Below are positions 47,546-59,551 of a stretch of DNA of 64,000 nt, in pieces. The notes under the pieces were generated by a model. It had not been told where the DNA came from. It made no database searches and saw only the letters and a list, made by a program, of their open reading frames with translations. The DNA is taken from positions 62,001 through 126,000 of the forward strand of contig JAZGTN010000117.1 in assembly GCA_037783415.1 (NCBI GenBank), given 5' to 3'. How positions within the stretch are numbered: the first letter of the stretch is position 1; each line of letters begins with the position of its first letter. Source of the DNA: Leptasterias polaris (Eukaryota > Echinodermata > Asteroidea > Forcipulatida > Asteriidae). Made by a program: the position numbers and the translations under genes.

Positions 47546-49670
47546 TTGGGATCAGGCATAATCATGCATCTATACCACACCATATTCAGTGTCCAATAGT
47601 TTGGGTAATGAGTTGCCATTGTGTTGGTTTTTGAAGGGAGTCAAGGTAAAAAGAACCACTTTGAGCAAATTTTATTTAAACTTTTGGGGTAACTAAAATT
47701 CATAATTTATTTTTACAAAACAGAGAGAGCCAAATACTGATTGCAACATTTTGGAATTAATCGCTTGTCCCACGAAGTGACCTGTCTGGCAATAATCTGG
47801 AGTTGTTTTAATCGGTTTTAATACAAACTATTGATGTTCTCATTACTGATTTTCTATAAACACTAATTTGTTGGCTGTGGACCACAAAGTTGAATTGTGG
47901 AACCCAACGGTAGTTAATTCCAACTTTGTACAATACTTTTACACCAAAGTGAAGGAAGAGTAGGAAGAAATGGTGTGGGTACTCATTGTACTGAATTTTT
48001 CAAGCTATTCTTATGTATTTTTAAAACCCTGGTTGGCTTGGTGGCTAGCCATGGTATAATTGGGAGTCGGTTTCCAGCAATGTTATGAATGTCACTTCAA
48101 TTCAGTCTAGTAATTCACCCATAGTACCTGGCTCAGCAGCTGGTCATAGCACAGTGGGGTCCTGACCTTATTATTTCAGCAATTTATTCGGCTTCTTTTT
48201 GGTCATGAATCAAAAGATGATTATAGGTAAACGTAAATAGATAATATCCTTTTCTGTTGGTGAGCAACGGGAAACTAAAGAGGGCAGCAGACATATCCAG
48301 TTCGATGTTTATTTTAATATGAAGAGTCAGACGTGTGATTTTTCATGATTATTTTCCTGATTTTAGGATTTTCTAAAACTCCTTGAGCCTGTAAATGTCT
48401 TGATAGAGATAAAGCAGTCACCAATTGGAGAAATAAATAGTCCACAGTGTGTCCAAACTTGTATATTTGTCTTTCTGGTCTGTAAACCTACTGAATTGTA
48501 ACATCTTGGATGTTCTAGGTCTAGATGTAGGGGGAACACAGGCCCACAAGCCATGTTCAGAAATGTCCACATTCTTCAAATCTCGGCCTTGAAAAGTACA
48601 ACAAATAAAGACAAGGAAAAGTATTGATAGGCTATGGAGTCTAATTATAATTTGTTTTAAAGTGACTTTTGCTGTGGCCATAGGCTGCGAACAAATCTTT
48701 TGAAGGTCCTGTCTTAATGCTATAAAAGGCAGAATACCAGTGATGATGATCATACCTTTAAATAAACAGAAAACTTTGAATTCATTTTTATAGTTCCCAT
48801 AATGTACTATGACTTTGAATTTTCCCTCTGCACAAAGTGTGTTCCCTGTTGCCATTGTAAACAATGAACACTGTCAACCTCACTTACATCAGGACCTGTC
48901 ATGTGCCCTGGCCAACCCATTTCCTCTTCCGAAATAGGTCCATATCAAAGTTGCTTTTTGACATCAACAATGTTTACTCACCTTTCAAAGGCTTCTATTT
49001 CCAGATCTGTTCACATACAGGAAGATGGCAGTTCCTTTGACCCATGTTGATAAAACCAATGTAGTCTATTGCCTAAGACATCCAGTGACTAAATCCTGCA
49101 TGAACGGATTATTTTGGTCTCAATCTCCGCAATGTCTGTGTTCTTTTTGCGTCTCATTCAACCTGGTGATTATATTCGTTTGTAAAGCTGTGTTTATGGG
49201 AGAATTGTCTGAAATCTTGTTGCTATGGTGGGTACAATTCGTATACGAGGGAGGAGTGATTTTAAGGGGCTGGTGTCGTTTTGGATTGGGCGAAATGACG
49301 AACCTGGTGAGTTGGTTTTTGAAGATTCTTTCGTGAAACACCACTTTAGTTTAAGCTTGTAGGGCGGATCTACAATGTACATGTAGAAAGGTCTGTTTAT
49401 TTTTGGAACGGGCAGTTTTCATAAAGTGACTCTGCTGGAGATGGTTGTTATAAGCCCCTAATGATCATCAAGCCAAAAGCCCCACTAAATAATTTATAAT
49501 CATTTTTATATATTATGATTATTTAATCAGCCATAAACAAAATTTCACGATAAAAGTAAGGCAAAAGTGCCTGCTGGGCCATGTGCACCAAAAGTAAATT
49601 AATCACTGATTTGTAGACTTGCTGCTCAAAATATAGAAAACAGTTGTGGTACTTATAAAAACTGATAGCA

Positions 49671-50030
49671 GGCGTGGCCGAGCGGTCAATGACACTGGAC
49701 TTGTGCTCTGGTGTTTCTGATCAGCTGAGTGTGGGTTTGAGTCCCGGTCTTGACACTTGTGTCCTTAAGCAAGACACTTAACCATTATTGCTTCATATCC
49801 TTCGGATGTGATGTAAAGCCGTAGGTCACTATACTGTGTAAAGCATGTAAAAGAACCCAGTACATTTGTCATTAAAAGAAGGGGTTTGCCTCAGTGTTTC
49901 TGGTATACATGTAGTTGGCTGCAGATTACACCACAGCACCTTCTAAACCGTTACATGGTGCTATGTATTAATAAATGGGTTTTATATTTTGAACACAGCT
50001 TCGCAGACCTTGTTGAAAAAATAATGAGCG
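49671..50030 (+). mobile_element. SINE (tRNA-Ser/Leu-like), nearly full length
   Basis: ggcgtggccgagcggtc (box A), gggtttgagtccc (box B), 'aagcaagacacttaaccatt' and 'gtaaaagaacccagtaca', down to 'atgagcgcc' and the tail. It has the long variable-arm spacing of class II tRNAs. Its end runs into a duplicated segment. Confidence 0.88.
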
Positions 50031-50038
50031 CCCTTATA

Positions 50039-50372
50039 AGAAACTGCGTATTATTATTAAGGAAAACAAAAGTTACACATCTGTTTATCAAGAAGCCTTA
50101 TTATGCGTTTGTCCATCATTATTGCATTAATAATAAGTCTTCTTGATGTGTGTATTTGAAGACTTGGTTTCTATGATTAGCCAATTGAGACACCGTTGGG
50201 TGTGACAAAGCGCCGTTCAAGAACTGCGTATTATTATTAAGGAAAACAAAAGTTACCCATCTGTTTGTCAAGAAGCCTAATTATGCATTCATCCTCACAT
50301 TATTGCATTAATAAGTCTTCTTGATGTGTGTATGTGAAGACTGGGTTTCCATGATTAGCCAATTAGCCAAGG
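50039..50372. repeat. Direct duplication with 180-bp period after the SINE
   Basis: 'Aactgcgtattattattaag' through 'tgattagccaatt' occurs at 50042..50189 and again from 50222. The joint carries SINE 3' end sequence (ttgggtgtgacaaagcgccg), suggesting unequal exchange between SINE tails. Confidence 0.75.
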
Positions 50373-50804
50373 TTTCAACTGAAGAACTTTACTGAGCAAA
50401 TTAAAACCCTTAATGCAGGCTTGGGTATGTTCACCTTGCATACTGTTACATGGTGCTATGTAAATAAATAGGTCTTACATTTCGAACACAGTTCGAAAAA
50501 ATAATGAGCTCTTTGAGATGTGTTAACCTTGTGTTGAATGAGCCCTATGTACATGTACAATGAAGCAATATCCAGGGCCCAATGTCATAGAGGTGCACAC
50601 AAAGATGTTAAGCATAATGCAATTGTGCTAACCAGATTAAGGTTACCAGCCAAAATGCAGGGTCACATCACTGTCTGTGACTGGTTTCCATTTTTTGTTT
50701 TTCTTAGCAGACAATGTTCAAGCAAATTTTTCTATTTGAGCAGCTCTTTGGGAAACTGGTCCGGATGTCATAGAGGTGCACAAAAAGTTGTAAAGCACAA
50801 CTAA

Positions 50805-50938
50805 AAGCCCGGTTCATACTTCATGCGAATGCAAAGCGAATTTTGGTGACGCAATAATTGGTACGCGCTGTTTTTCCAATTGTGACGCAAGAAAATTCGC
50901 TTCGCACGAAGCATTCACAGTAAGTATGAAACGGGCTT
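50805..50938. mobile_element. MITE, AAGCYCGGTTCATACTTC family, copy 2
   Basis: Terminus aagcccggttcatacttcat with inverse agtatgaaacgggctt; shorter than copy 1. The surrounding 50575..51070 holds two related 'tcatagaggtgcac' blocks, another repeat into which it may have inserted. Confidence 0.85.
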
Positions 50939-51389
50939 TGGTTATGCTTATCAGATTAAGGTAACCAGCCGAAATACCATGTCACCATACCTGTGACTTT
51001 TTCCCCCACTGGTTTTCTAATAGCATACAATGTTTAAGCAATATTTTCTATGGACTTGGGCTCTGGTCGGATGCATTAAAGGAAAAGGAAATTGGATGGT
51101 TAATGCACAAAGGTTTAATGACACTCTTATCAGTGTATTGTCCAGTTCCGATATTACATTAACCTTGTCTGATAAATAAGATTAATGATGGCCCACCCTG
51201 GATCACTGTGTGTCAGAAAGGTGCAATCCTAGATGCCTTAGGGTTAAGGACGAAAGGGAAGGGAGGGTGTTGACCCTTCTGGCTTACTAGGTCTAAGGCT
51301 GTGTCTGAATTGGTGTTGATGGTTACGGCTGCGGCTGTTGCTACCTGCAGCTCATGCTTCAACGCATATTCATAAATACCTGGGACAGT

Positions 51390-51950
51390 TTATTCATTCT
51401 GATTGGTCGAGAGGACATCACGTGGCCATGTTTAAACGAGTGATATAAACACGGCTAGAAGTGCGTTTAAACACAGTTTGCACAATGCGGAACGCACATT
51501 CAGACATGATACGCGCACTTACAATTTGGGAGTCAAACTGTACACAAGAATCATAGAGTTAACTCCCAAACTGGAAGGGCGCGCATCTTTCCGCGTACCG
51601 CGTTGTGCAATGGGTCTAGATATTTAACGCAGAATCAAAGTGAGCTAGCTAGCTACTGCGGACGACCGAAGGGGCAAAACTGTCCGATTTGTTCTTTACT
51701 TTTTCAGGTTTTTGTCTTTATTTTCAAGGGGAAGATATTTATGAATGGGAATCAAAGTGTGTTGAATCGGTTTTAAACTAGTGGTTTAAACCCGCCGAGG
51801 CCTGGTTCTTGATAATTTTAGCTCAACTTTGTATCGGTAAAATTATCAAGAACCAGGCCTCGGAGGGTTTAAACCACTATAGTTTAAAACCTCTTCACCA
51901 CACATTGATTCCCTTATTAACGCTGGGATCCCGCTGTGCCGTAGCCATAG
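51390..51950. repeat. Complex foldback region with 'ctgattggtcga' left part
   Basis: Nested inverted repeats. 'Gggaatcaaagtgtg' at 51749 pairs with a segment near 51905. The arms 'ggttttaaactagtggttta', 'gccgaggcctggttcttg' and 'ataatttta' (51772..51827) are mirrored at 51837..51890. Left of this, 'gcacaatgcggaacgc' pairs with 'gcgcgcatctttccgcgtac' and 'gcgttgtgc'. No ORF. Confidence 0.65.
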
Positions 51951-52170
51951 CTTCCAATTACATGTAGGACATAGCATCAGATTCTTCTTAAGATTGTCTG
52001 AATTGGCAGCTATGGCTATGACTATGTTTATGGCTACAGCTATGGCTGGATTGCCACTTCATCATGCATTGAAGTATAGAGTGTCCTTAGCAACATGCTT
52101 AACAACAGCCGTAGCCGTAGCCAAACCAGCCAATTTGTTTTGTCACACTTTGCTTGCAATTAAAGCCTAA

Positions 52171-52514
52171 AGGGTGTGTACAACATTGGTAAGAATGAAA
52201 ATATAAATGTTCACAGATGTGCACATAACTTACATGGTATAAAGATGGTCATGGTGGAAAACTTCCCTTGAAATAGTTTTGCTTGAAATGCCATAGTTTT
52301 TAGGAAATGAGTAAAATAATAGTCTTTATCCTGCAGGATGAATTCCGATGTTTGAAAAGAAGTTAAAACACATAAGGTTTTTTTTCACTGTTTTCTCATG
52401 ACTCCGAAGACCGATTTAGCTTAAACTTTCACAGGTTTGTTATTTCATGTATATGTTGGGTCACATCAAGTTTGGATACAGGTCTTTGGTAATTACCAAT
52501 GTTGTACACACCCT
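52171..52514. mobile_element. TTAA-flanked MITE, AGGGTGTG-end family, copy 2
   Basis: It is 344 bp, the same length as copy 1 (346..689), with roughly eight differences. TTAA lies at 52515..52518; the left target reads CTAA (one change). Confidence 0.88.
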
Positions 52515-53774
52515 TTAAGATTGATACATGTCTTATGATCAGTCTTTGTGAAATCAAGTAAGACACTGCTGGAGTTGAAACATGAGGCCATTAATAAGTT
52601 CAGCAAATAATAAAAATTTTTAAAAGAAAACATTTTTAGTTCTTGTCTTAGCCTAGCGGTCAAGTACATAGGACTCAAGCTCTTATTGTTGTTATTTGAA
52701 TTCATGGTATTAAAAGCTATTTGTGGTCCAGTGAAAGTTCTGACCCACTAGACTTTGATCTTGTGTAGATTTCTTTTGAGTTTTAGCCTTGCACACTTTT
52801 CCTGAACGGAAAATAGTGACTCTTGAAGCAATGTGTGCACCATTTTCAAGGACCACACTTGCCCTTTGCCAGCTTTTTGAGTGTCTTTGAAGACAAACTT
52901 AAGATGCACAATTCTTGTTTAGTAAACTCAGGGCAAGACGGCACCTTTAACAGACATAGACATTGAAAAAAAGAGAAACATTTCTGTTCAGACAGACACT
53001 TTAAACATAGAGCAGGTGCTATCATCACTGTAGTCAATAGAGGTACCCAGAAATAGCTCTTTGGTGGCAAACCACAGTTGCAATACTGTCTATTTATAAC
53101 TCAGCTCGTAATCCTATGACTTTCCTAGTACTTAGTAGGCTTGACTCATTATTAGTATTTTTACCAGTAGATCACTCTGTGTTGTGACTCAGATAATGTG
53201 GTTGTATAACTCTGAAGCACCGATATTTACATTGAAGTTGTAAAAACGTCTTTGATGTTTTTGAATTGAAGTCATAAACCACACAAGAAACTGACTGAGG
53301 TACATACAAAACATTTTGGGTGAACAAAGAAAATATGACCCTAACTTGATTTGAACCTAGGAACTCGGGTGCTCAAAACAGAGCCTTTATGGTGGCTGTC
53401 TTTCTATTTTGTCAATATCTTTGGGGCGCCAGTAAGTTATGGCTTGCACATTAGATTCATCACAGTATATGGTTGATCCTTTTGACAAACTATTTTCTTA
53501 ATATTTTGTGAAAAATAACATTCCATGCCCAAACCAGCCACTTCCCAAAACTCAATAACTCATCAAATAGATGAGAAGAAGCAATTTCAAATAATACCTA
53601 ATTAGGGCCTGTTAAGGTGTAACTATTTCACAACAAATATCATGGCTGGTGTGATGGTTGTCTTCACTTTTCATTCCATTTGACTGGTTCTGAAAAGTGC
53701 CTTATTTTGGCATGAGGCTTCACAAATGAACAAGCCTGGAGTTATTACCCCTGGTCACTGGGCTGTTAATTTCA

Positions 53775-54020
53775 TTCCTTAAACCATCTCAACTCCTTGG
53801 GGGAGTATACAGCCTGTGCTGCCAATATATGCAGGGCACCAAGCTATATTAATCACAAGAACCATCTATGTCCTCACAGGTACCCATTTACCTCTGGGTG
53901 AAGAGAAGCAATTATAGTTAAGTGTCTTGCTCAAGGACAGTGTCATAACTGGGATTTGAACCCACAAACTAATGACCTAGCCACCAGAACTCTGGTGCAC
54001 TAGACCACTCTGCCAGGTTA
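53775..54020 (-). mobile_element. tRNA-headed SINE, second body type, copy 2
   Basis: 'Gggggagtatacagcc', 'caggtacccatttacctctg' and 'gggtgaagagaagcaatta' match 24628..24957. The head at the right end is decayed (box B complement gggatttgaaccca). Confidence 0.75.
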
Positions 54021-54836
54021 TGATAAGAAAGTTTTCAGAAATCATGAGATAAATTTATAGCAACCTAGGCCTTGCTGTGTCAACTTTACTGCTTTTTAGA
54101 ACTAGCATTATTCCAAGGAACTCTCATAAATTGGTGTTTACTTTTGACTTTTATGGATACATTCCAACTAGGTGTGGTGCCAAAGAAAGAACTGAATATT
54201 AGGCCTATGGGTGTTTTATTGAAGAAAATGTGATCAAATTGCCACATAAGCCTTGAAATGTCATGGTGGGCTATGAAGACAAATGTGGTCACGGCATCAA
54301 AATGTGGTTAAAAGCTTTGAACAGATGGAGTGTTTTGGTTGCAGTATAAAACAGATGGGTAAACAATGCTATAAAATGTTAATGTGTATTCAAGGCAATT
54401 TGCTCAAGGTGTTGTAGTGAACTTTAAGGGTGGATCTTGTAGATGCCCCAATTTGATGAAGAAAAATGTACAATGTTGATTTACTTTAAAAAAATGTACA
54501 GGATTGATAGAGCTGACAAACAGTTGCAGACAGTGTTCATGTGTTATTAACCATATACATGAAGTAACAAAACCTGTGAAAATGTTGGCTTGATCTATGT
54601 GTTTCAGCATGTAAACAGATTGTCCATTGGTTGTAACAACCAACATTCAGATAGGCCTACAGTTTTCTTGACTATGACTTCATTTCAGAGGAAACTATTT
54701 TACAGAAAATGTGGTTTTAGTATGAATTTCGAAATCAATCAGCTTTCAGACTAAAATTAAACAACAATGTTTAATGTCCTTACCAATCCTGTACTTTTTT
54801 TAAATCCCAAGTTGCAAATTGTGAATAAAGTCACAG

Positions 54837-55140
54837 CAACTTTGGTAATTGTCAAGGACCAGTATCAGCACTTAATGTGACCCATTGAATACATCCCATA
54901 ACAAACTTGTGAAAGTTTAATCTCAATCAGTCATTGGAGTCCCGAGAAAATAGTGAAAAACACTCTTATTCGTTTTCACTGATTTCAAACATTGGGTTTG
55001 GACTTGCAAAGTTAAGTTGTTGTAATCATTTCTCAAAAACTATAGCATTTCAAGCATACTATTTCAAGGGAAGTTTTCCACCCTTTGTAAATCTGTGAAA
55101 ATGTTTGCATATTTAGTCTTACCAATGTTGGGCACACCCT
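54837..55140. mobile_element. Diverged AGGGTGTG-end MITE, copy 3
   Basis: The right end ccaatgttgggcacaccct is followed by TTAA (55141..55144). Body words in reversed orientation include 'atgtgacccattgaat', 'ataacaaacttgtgaaagt' and 'agcatactatttcaagg'. The left terminus is eroded. Confidence 0.7.
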
Positions 55141-55268
55141 TTAACAGTTTAAGCTACATGTATGAGCTTGGCTTCATTTTTGTTCAAATCTGTAAGCTTT
55201 ACCTTTATTTTTATTCTGTGACTTGATTTCGATGGTTAATTTGTATTTTGTATTTGTGTTATTTACAG

Positions 55269-55378
55269 GTGATCTGGAGGGTGCTGCATCACCAATCAGG
55301 ACTGTCAAACCAAAGAAAGGACCCCAAAAAGAGCTCAACCTGGACGGGGTCACCGATGAAGCTGTCTTGAGGAAAATG
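55269..55378 (+). CDS. Smoothelin-like protein, coding exon 4
   Basis: This 110-bp exon has acceptor gtgttatttacag and donor ATG|gtaagg. With the G from exon 3 it opens in G-DLEGAASPIRTVKPKKG, a basic/proline linker. It ends LNLDGVTDEAVLRKM, the leading half of smoothelin motif 3. This end parallels exon 1 (EEGLRKM): same last codons, same phase-0 intron. Confidence 0.92.
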
Positions 55379-55831
55379 GTAAGGCCATTCAATCTGCCAT
55401 TTTGGGATTAAAATTGCATGAAATGATATGGTGAGCGTGTAACGGCTCACTACACAGTAAAATAAACGAAAAATGACTCCCAAAATGGCACAACCAAGAT
55501 TTATTTGTTTGTTTGATGGGGTGTTTGTTTTGTTTTGTTTGTTTAGATGATCTTCCCAACAAGGGGATATAAACGCCAAGCTGGCAACAGCTAATTTCTC
55601 TTTGTATACATTGATTTAACGTCAATGCTTATGAATTGCACAAATCAAGAAATTGTGATTCAGTAACTAGACGACAGTACTTATTCCATCATTGTGAAAT
55701 AAGACAACTCATCCTAAGATGAATTTTAGCTCTTTGTGACATCAAGCACAGGAGTGTCAGCCTTGACAGAAATAGTACACTAGAAATGTTCATTATTATT
55801 ACTATTATTATCATTATTTTTTGAACTACAG
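55379..55831 (+). other. Smoothelin-like intron 4 (453 bp)
   Basis: The only short intron of this gene in the window. It contains a pair of inverted words ('ccattttgggattaaa'-like at 55398 and 'gactcccaaaatggc' at 55475) and an ATT-rich run before the acceptor. I see nothing else in it. Confidence 0.85.
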
Positions 55832-55907
55832 TTGGAAGAAACGGATGATTATGAAGACAAGAAAAAGATCAGAGCAGCCATCAAAGATATCATAAGCAGA
55901 GCCAGAG
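55832..55907 (+). CDS. Smoothelin-like protein, coding exon 5
   Basis: This 76-bp exon (acceptor tttgaactacag, donor AGAG|gtaaat) is exactly the same length and phase as exon 3. It encodes LEETDDYEDKKKIRAAIKDI then ISRAR, the second half of motif 3. The core DxKKKIRAAI closely parallels the ERKLIRAAI segment I recall from vertebrate smoothelin. Confidence 0.93.
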
Positions 55908-56002
55908 GTAAATTTGAAAACTCCTTTTCTTTCCTCTCTGTTCTGTGTTTTGAGTTTTCACCCCAGTTCTGGACAATTTCTTTTGCTGTTTCCAAGCCAC
56001 TC

Positions 56003-56094
56003 GCCGATTTCATAAAAACTTTACGCAACTGTGTAAGTCAATAAATGTTGCGCAAGTGGACATACGCAGTTGCATAAAGCTTCGTGAAATTGGC
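56003..56094. repeat. 92-bp foldback, 'gccgatttca' ends
   Basis: 'Gccgatttcataaaaacttt' and 'acgcaactgtgtaa' are mirrored by 'catacgcagttgcataaagc' and 'ttcgtgaaattggc'. Similar size and ends occur at 58920..59040 and 60808..60948, suggesting one small-foldback class. Confidence 0.75.
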
Positions 56095-56289
56095 TGTTGG
56101 AATTACACGGAGGCCACAGATTGCCTTTGTTGCCCTGTTCTTGGCCTTGATGCCCTTCAAAAGTTTCCCTTGGACTTAATGATTTTCAAATAATTATAGA
56201 AATTATACACAGTTATTGGATAGCACTTGGTGTCTCCAAGTGCCTTTATTTTTCTATGACAGGCGTGCTAAGTTTTTGAATAACGAGAC

Positions 56290-56560
56290 CCACTTTTGTT
56301 TAAGGTGATGCGCCACTGCCGCAGCAATCTGCTTCCCGAATAATCAAAAAAACACTGGTGCAAACCCCCTTCCTCATCTCTTAACAATAAGTGTCCATGG
56401 TTCTTTTTACCACATTACACAACAAACAAGACCTAATGCTCTATGTCCCATCCAAAGGACGAAGCCATTTTGTTCAAGTGTCTTGCTCAGTAAAACAATT
56501 GCCATGAGGGAACCTGAACCCATACTCTTAGAAATGCCAGAACTTGAGTCTGGTGCACTA
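56290..56560 (-). mobile_element. SINE (tRNA-Ser/Leu-like), decayed
   Basis: The minus-strand order matches the family: 'ctcaagttctggcatttcta' head, 'actgagcaagacacttgaac', 'cgtcctttggatgggacata', 'gtaatgtggtaaaaagaacc', then 'gggtttgcaccagtg'. Box B is damaged. Confidence 0.7.
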
Positions 56561-57297
56561 ATAATAATAACTAGTATTTAAGTAGCGTCAAATTTATCAA
56601 TAAAACTGCTTCAAGGCACAACACTTCACAATGAAAGTGCCTTTGCAAACTGAAAATGGTCTTGATTTCTAAAAATGATGAAATTGCAGGCCTGTCTTTC
56701 TTATCTGTATTGTGCCCTTTGAGCACCCTTAAATCCCTTTTTCAAATTTTTTTTCTTCACAATTCATGTATTCCTCACCTTTTTGTGTATTTTTAAGACC
56801 CCTTTTGTGGCACTTTTTCTTCTGCACCCCCTTTTCACTTAGCTGTCCTCTTTTATAGTGGTTTACATTTCTGAACAAATTAAGAATTCACTTCTGTACT
56901 TGTATTTCCCAAACTGGATGGTGTGCCATCCATTAAGTGTTACTCTAAAATGCCTAACAGATGTCAGAAATTAGAGTAACGATATAACAGTCGGATCGTG
57001 TGGTCTCGTGCCATCTATTCAGTAATGCCGCAGAAGCCTGGACTGTGTCCAGGTTCACGTGAGAACAACATCACTTATTTTGTTTTCTTCTCATATTTTC
57101 CCTGGTTGTTTTTTTTCTATTTGCTTCCCCATTTTGAAAATGTGAAATATCTGTGGGTGGCTTGCATGTTTGGCTCACTGCCAATCCTGCTGTTTATTTT
57201 GGAGACTATATTTAGATGTACAAACACTGGATGCGATGTTGTCGGATGGATTGAAAGGAATTCTTGCTCTGTTGAATGAAATGGAGAGAGATCTTAA

Positions 57298-57664
57298 AGG
57301 CACTGTACACGTTTGGTATTACTCAAAATATATATTAGCATAAAAACTTACTTGGTAACGAGCAACGAAGAGCTGTTGATAGTATAAAACATTGTGAGAA
57401 ACGGCTCCCTCTGAAGTAACGTAGTTTTTGAGAAAGAGGTAATTTCTCACTAAAATAATAAAAGACTTCTGGCCAGAAGCCTTTTATTCCTATCTGAAAG
57501 CACACTAATTTGTACAACAAGGGTGTTTTTTCTTTCATCATTTTCTTGCAACTTCAATGACCAATTGAGTCCAAATTTTCACAGGCTTGTTATTTTATGC
57601 ATATGTTGGGATACACCAAGTGAGAATACTGGTCTTTGACAATTACCAAACGTGTCCAGTGCCT
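57298..57664. mobile_element. TTAA-flanked MITE, AGGCACTG-end family, copy C
   Basis: TTAA lies at 57294..57297 and 57665..57668. The central palindrome gacttctggccagaagcc is at 57464..57481. Confidence 0.92.
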
Positions 57665-58314
57665 TTAAAATGCGCATCTGGCTTTAAGATATTCATACCT
57701 ATGACAATAGCAGGCAGGATATTTTTCTTATTTTGTACTGATTTCTCTTTGTTTGTGCTCTCACAAATGGAAGATTGCTAAAAAGCTTTTTTTTTAAATG
57801 AACATATTGAACGTATGACAAGAAAAAAAATAGTTCGGGAGGGATTTTTCAGGATTTTTCTTTTATTTTAAGATTTTCTCAAAATTTCCTTGAGATTTCA
57901 ATTTTCTTGAAAGAAGCAAAACAATCACCAAAGGGAGAGAGGAATGGTCCACATTGTGTCCAAACAAGGTGGTGTATTTCTAGAGATGCGCAGAGTCTGT
58001 TAACCTATATCCATCTGCAAAGTTCTGACCCAGGGATGCAAACTATTTTCAGAACTTTTCCCAGACATGGACTCTCTTTCCTGATATAAGGGACCACTCT
58101 GCATCTATTATGAGTAGTTTTCCCAATGTTTTTCCCCCAAGCCATTCCAAGAATGCTCTTACATGTGAATTAAAAAATACAAATATTTCGTCATGTCAGT
58201 GCAAAAACATTGTATCTTGATTGTGCAAAAGCGGTGTATCTCCCACGAAAATGCAAAAAAAAACATGTTAACGCCACGTAGAACAAAACTAGGTCTAAGA
58301 TCTACTGGCAATAT

Positions 58315-58490
58315 CAGGTCTGGAATTAAATGGAGGCCACAGAGGCCATGGCCTCTGTTGCCCTTGTCTTGGCCGTGGTGTCCCTTCAAACGTTTCCTAT
58401 AGACTTTAAGGTTTTCCAATGGAAGTGCCCTTTGCAAAATGAAAATGGCCTTGCCCTCTCAAAGATGAAATTCCAGGCCTGCCAATTGCT
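58315..58490. repeat. TIR repeat, 'aggcctgg' group
   Basis: 'Tctggaattaaatggaggcc' at the left and 'gatgaaattccaggcctg' at the right are inverted ends. The middle has 'atggcctctgttgccctt' and 'aaacgtttcctatagacttt'. Confidence 0.65.
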
Positions 58491-58751
58491 CGATGTTCCC
58501 TGATCTCGCTTGGCCAGGTACCATACCAGGACAGTGCCTTTCCAGTTTCAAGCGTTTTGAATTCACTACACCTACTGAAAACTTTAGACAAATGTGCATC
58601 ATTACTCTCTTCAAGCAGAAAGTGAAAATGCACATGTTATTATGCTAGAATTTCCAACCAATGGATTTGTTTTTTTCATTACTGGCATCTTTTAATTTTT
58701 CACAGGAAAGTGCATCTTACAAATGCTATTTTATTATTGTTTGGGTTTTGT

Positions 58752-59160
58752 GGCTGAGTGGTGTAGCTCACTGAACTGAAGTTCTAATGCTTTGATTGGC
58801 AGAGTGTGGGTCGGGTCCCAGTCTTGACACTTGTGTCCATGAGCCAGACACTTAACCATAGGCCTAATTGCCTCGTCCTTGGGACAGGATGCAAAGCTGT
58901 TGGTGTAGTGCACCCAGGCTCAATTTCACAAACCACTAAGCTTCATCTTAAGATGAGTTACCAATATCACCATAGTGATTTGTATTGTGACATCACACTT
59001 TGAATTGAGATCAATCTTATCTCTTTGTGAAATCGGCCCCTGTACACTTAGTGTAAAGAGAAGGGGTTTGCCCGGGTGTTTCTGGCAAGGTTGGCTGCAG
59101 ATTGCACTGTATCACCTCGTTAACACTTACAAGATGCTGTATAATTGGGTCTCATAATTC
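58752..59160 (+). mobile_element. SINE (tRNA-Ser/Leu-like) interrupted by a small foldback
   Basis: The head and body 'gtggctgagtggtgtagctc', 'cagtcttgacacttgtgtcc' and 'gacacttaaccata' run to 58918. After the foldback the 3' body resumes at about 59041 with 'tgtacacttagtgtaaagag', 'aaggggtttgcccgggtg', 'ggttggctgcagattgcac'. Confidence 0.78.
58919..59040. mobile_element. Small foldback nested in a SINE
   Basis: 'Ctcaatttcacaaa' and, at the right, 'ctttgtgaaatcggcc' are inverted ends. It breaks the SINE exactly between 'gtgcaccca' and 'gtacactta'. The internal match is loose. Confidence 0.6.
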
Positions 59161-59283
59161 AAACATAGCATCTTGTCACAGTCATGGATGACTGACTCAT
59201 TAAACCCTTTTGATGATGGAGTTCCACCTTAGCCCTTCCAAAGCTGAACAGTAGGCTGAGTACAGTCTGCCTGTCAGCTGCTA

Positions 59284-59551
59284 TACAGCAATCCTTCACC
59301 GATCTTGAACTCTTGGTGGCAGCAGACATGGCTCCATTACTGCGGTGTACCTGGGTGGTACTGCGCTGTTTAGCGACTGGTATAAGTTTTGGGCTACACG
59401 GCGATCATTTGATCAGTCACGGGTTATTGGACTTTTACTTTGCAAATCGCTTAAACCCGTCGCTAGGCAGCGCAGTACCACCCAGGTACCACTGCAATAA
59501 TGGCGGTATCTGCTGCCACCAAGAGTTCAAGATCGGTGAAGGATTGCTGTA
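59284..59551. mobile_element. 268-bp TIR element, TA target duplication
   Basis: The ~100-bp ends are near-identical in inverted orientation (start tacagcaatccttcaccgat). TA lies at 59282..59283 and 59552..59553. The arms include 'gtacctgggtggtactgcgc'. No ORF. Confidence 0.8.

Larger units (their letters stand above)
46546..55268 (+). other. Smoothelin-like intron 3 (8.7 kb)
   Basis: It contains a donor-proximal hairpin, two AAGCYCGG-end MITEs, several SINEs, a 180-bp direct duplication, a foldback and two AGGGTGTG MITEs. About 47550..49650 and 52700..53750 show nothing I can name, apart from a segment at 48340..48440 that resembles 57840..57970. Confidence 0.75.

Noticed and set aside
48418..48864. 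148-codon minus-strand open frame
   Set aside because: No family resemblance, hydrophobic low-information sequence in an intron, and no splice context.
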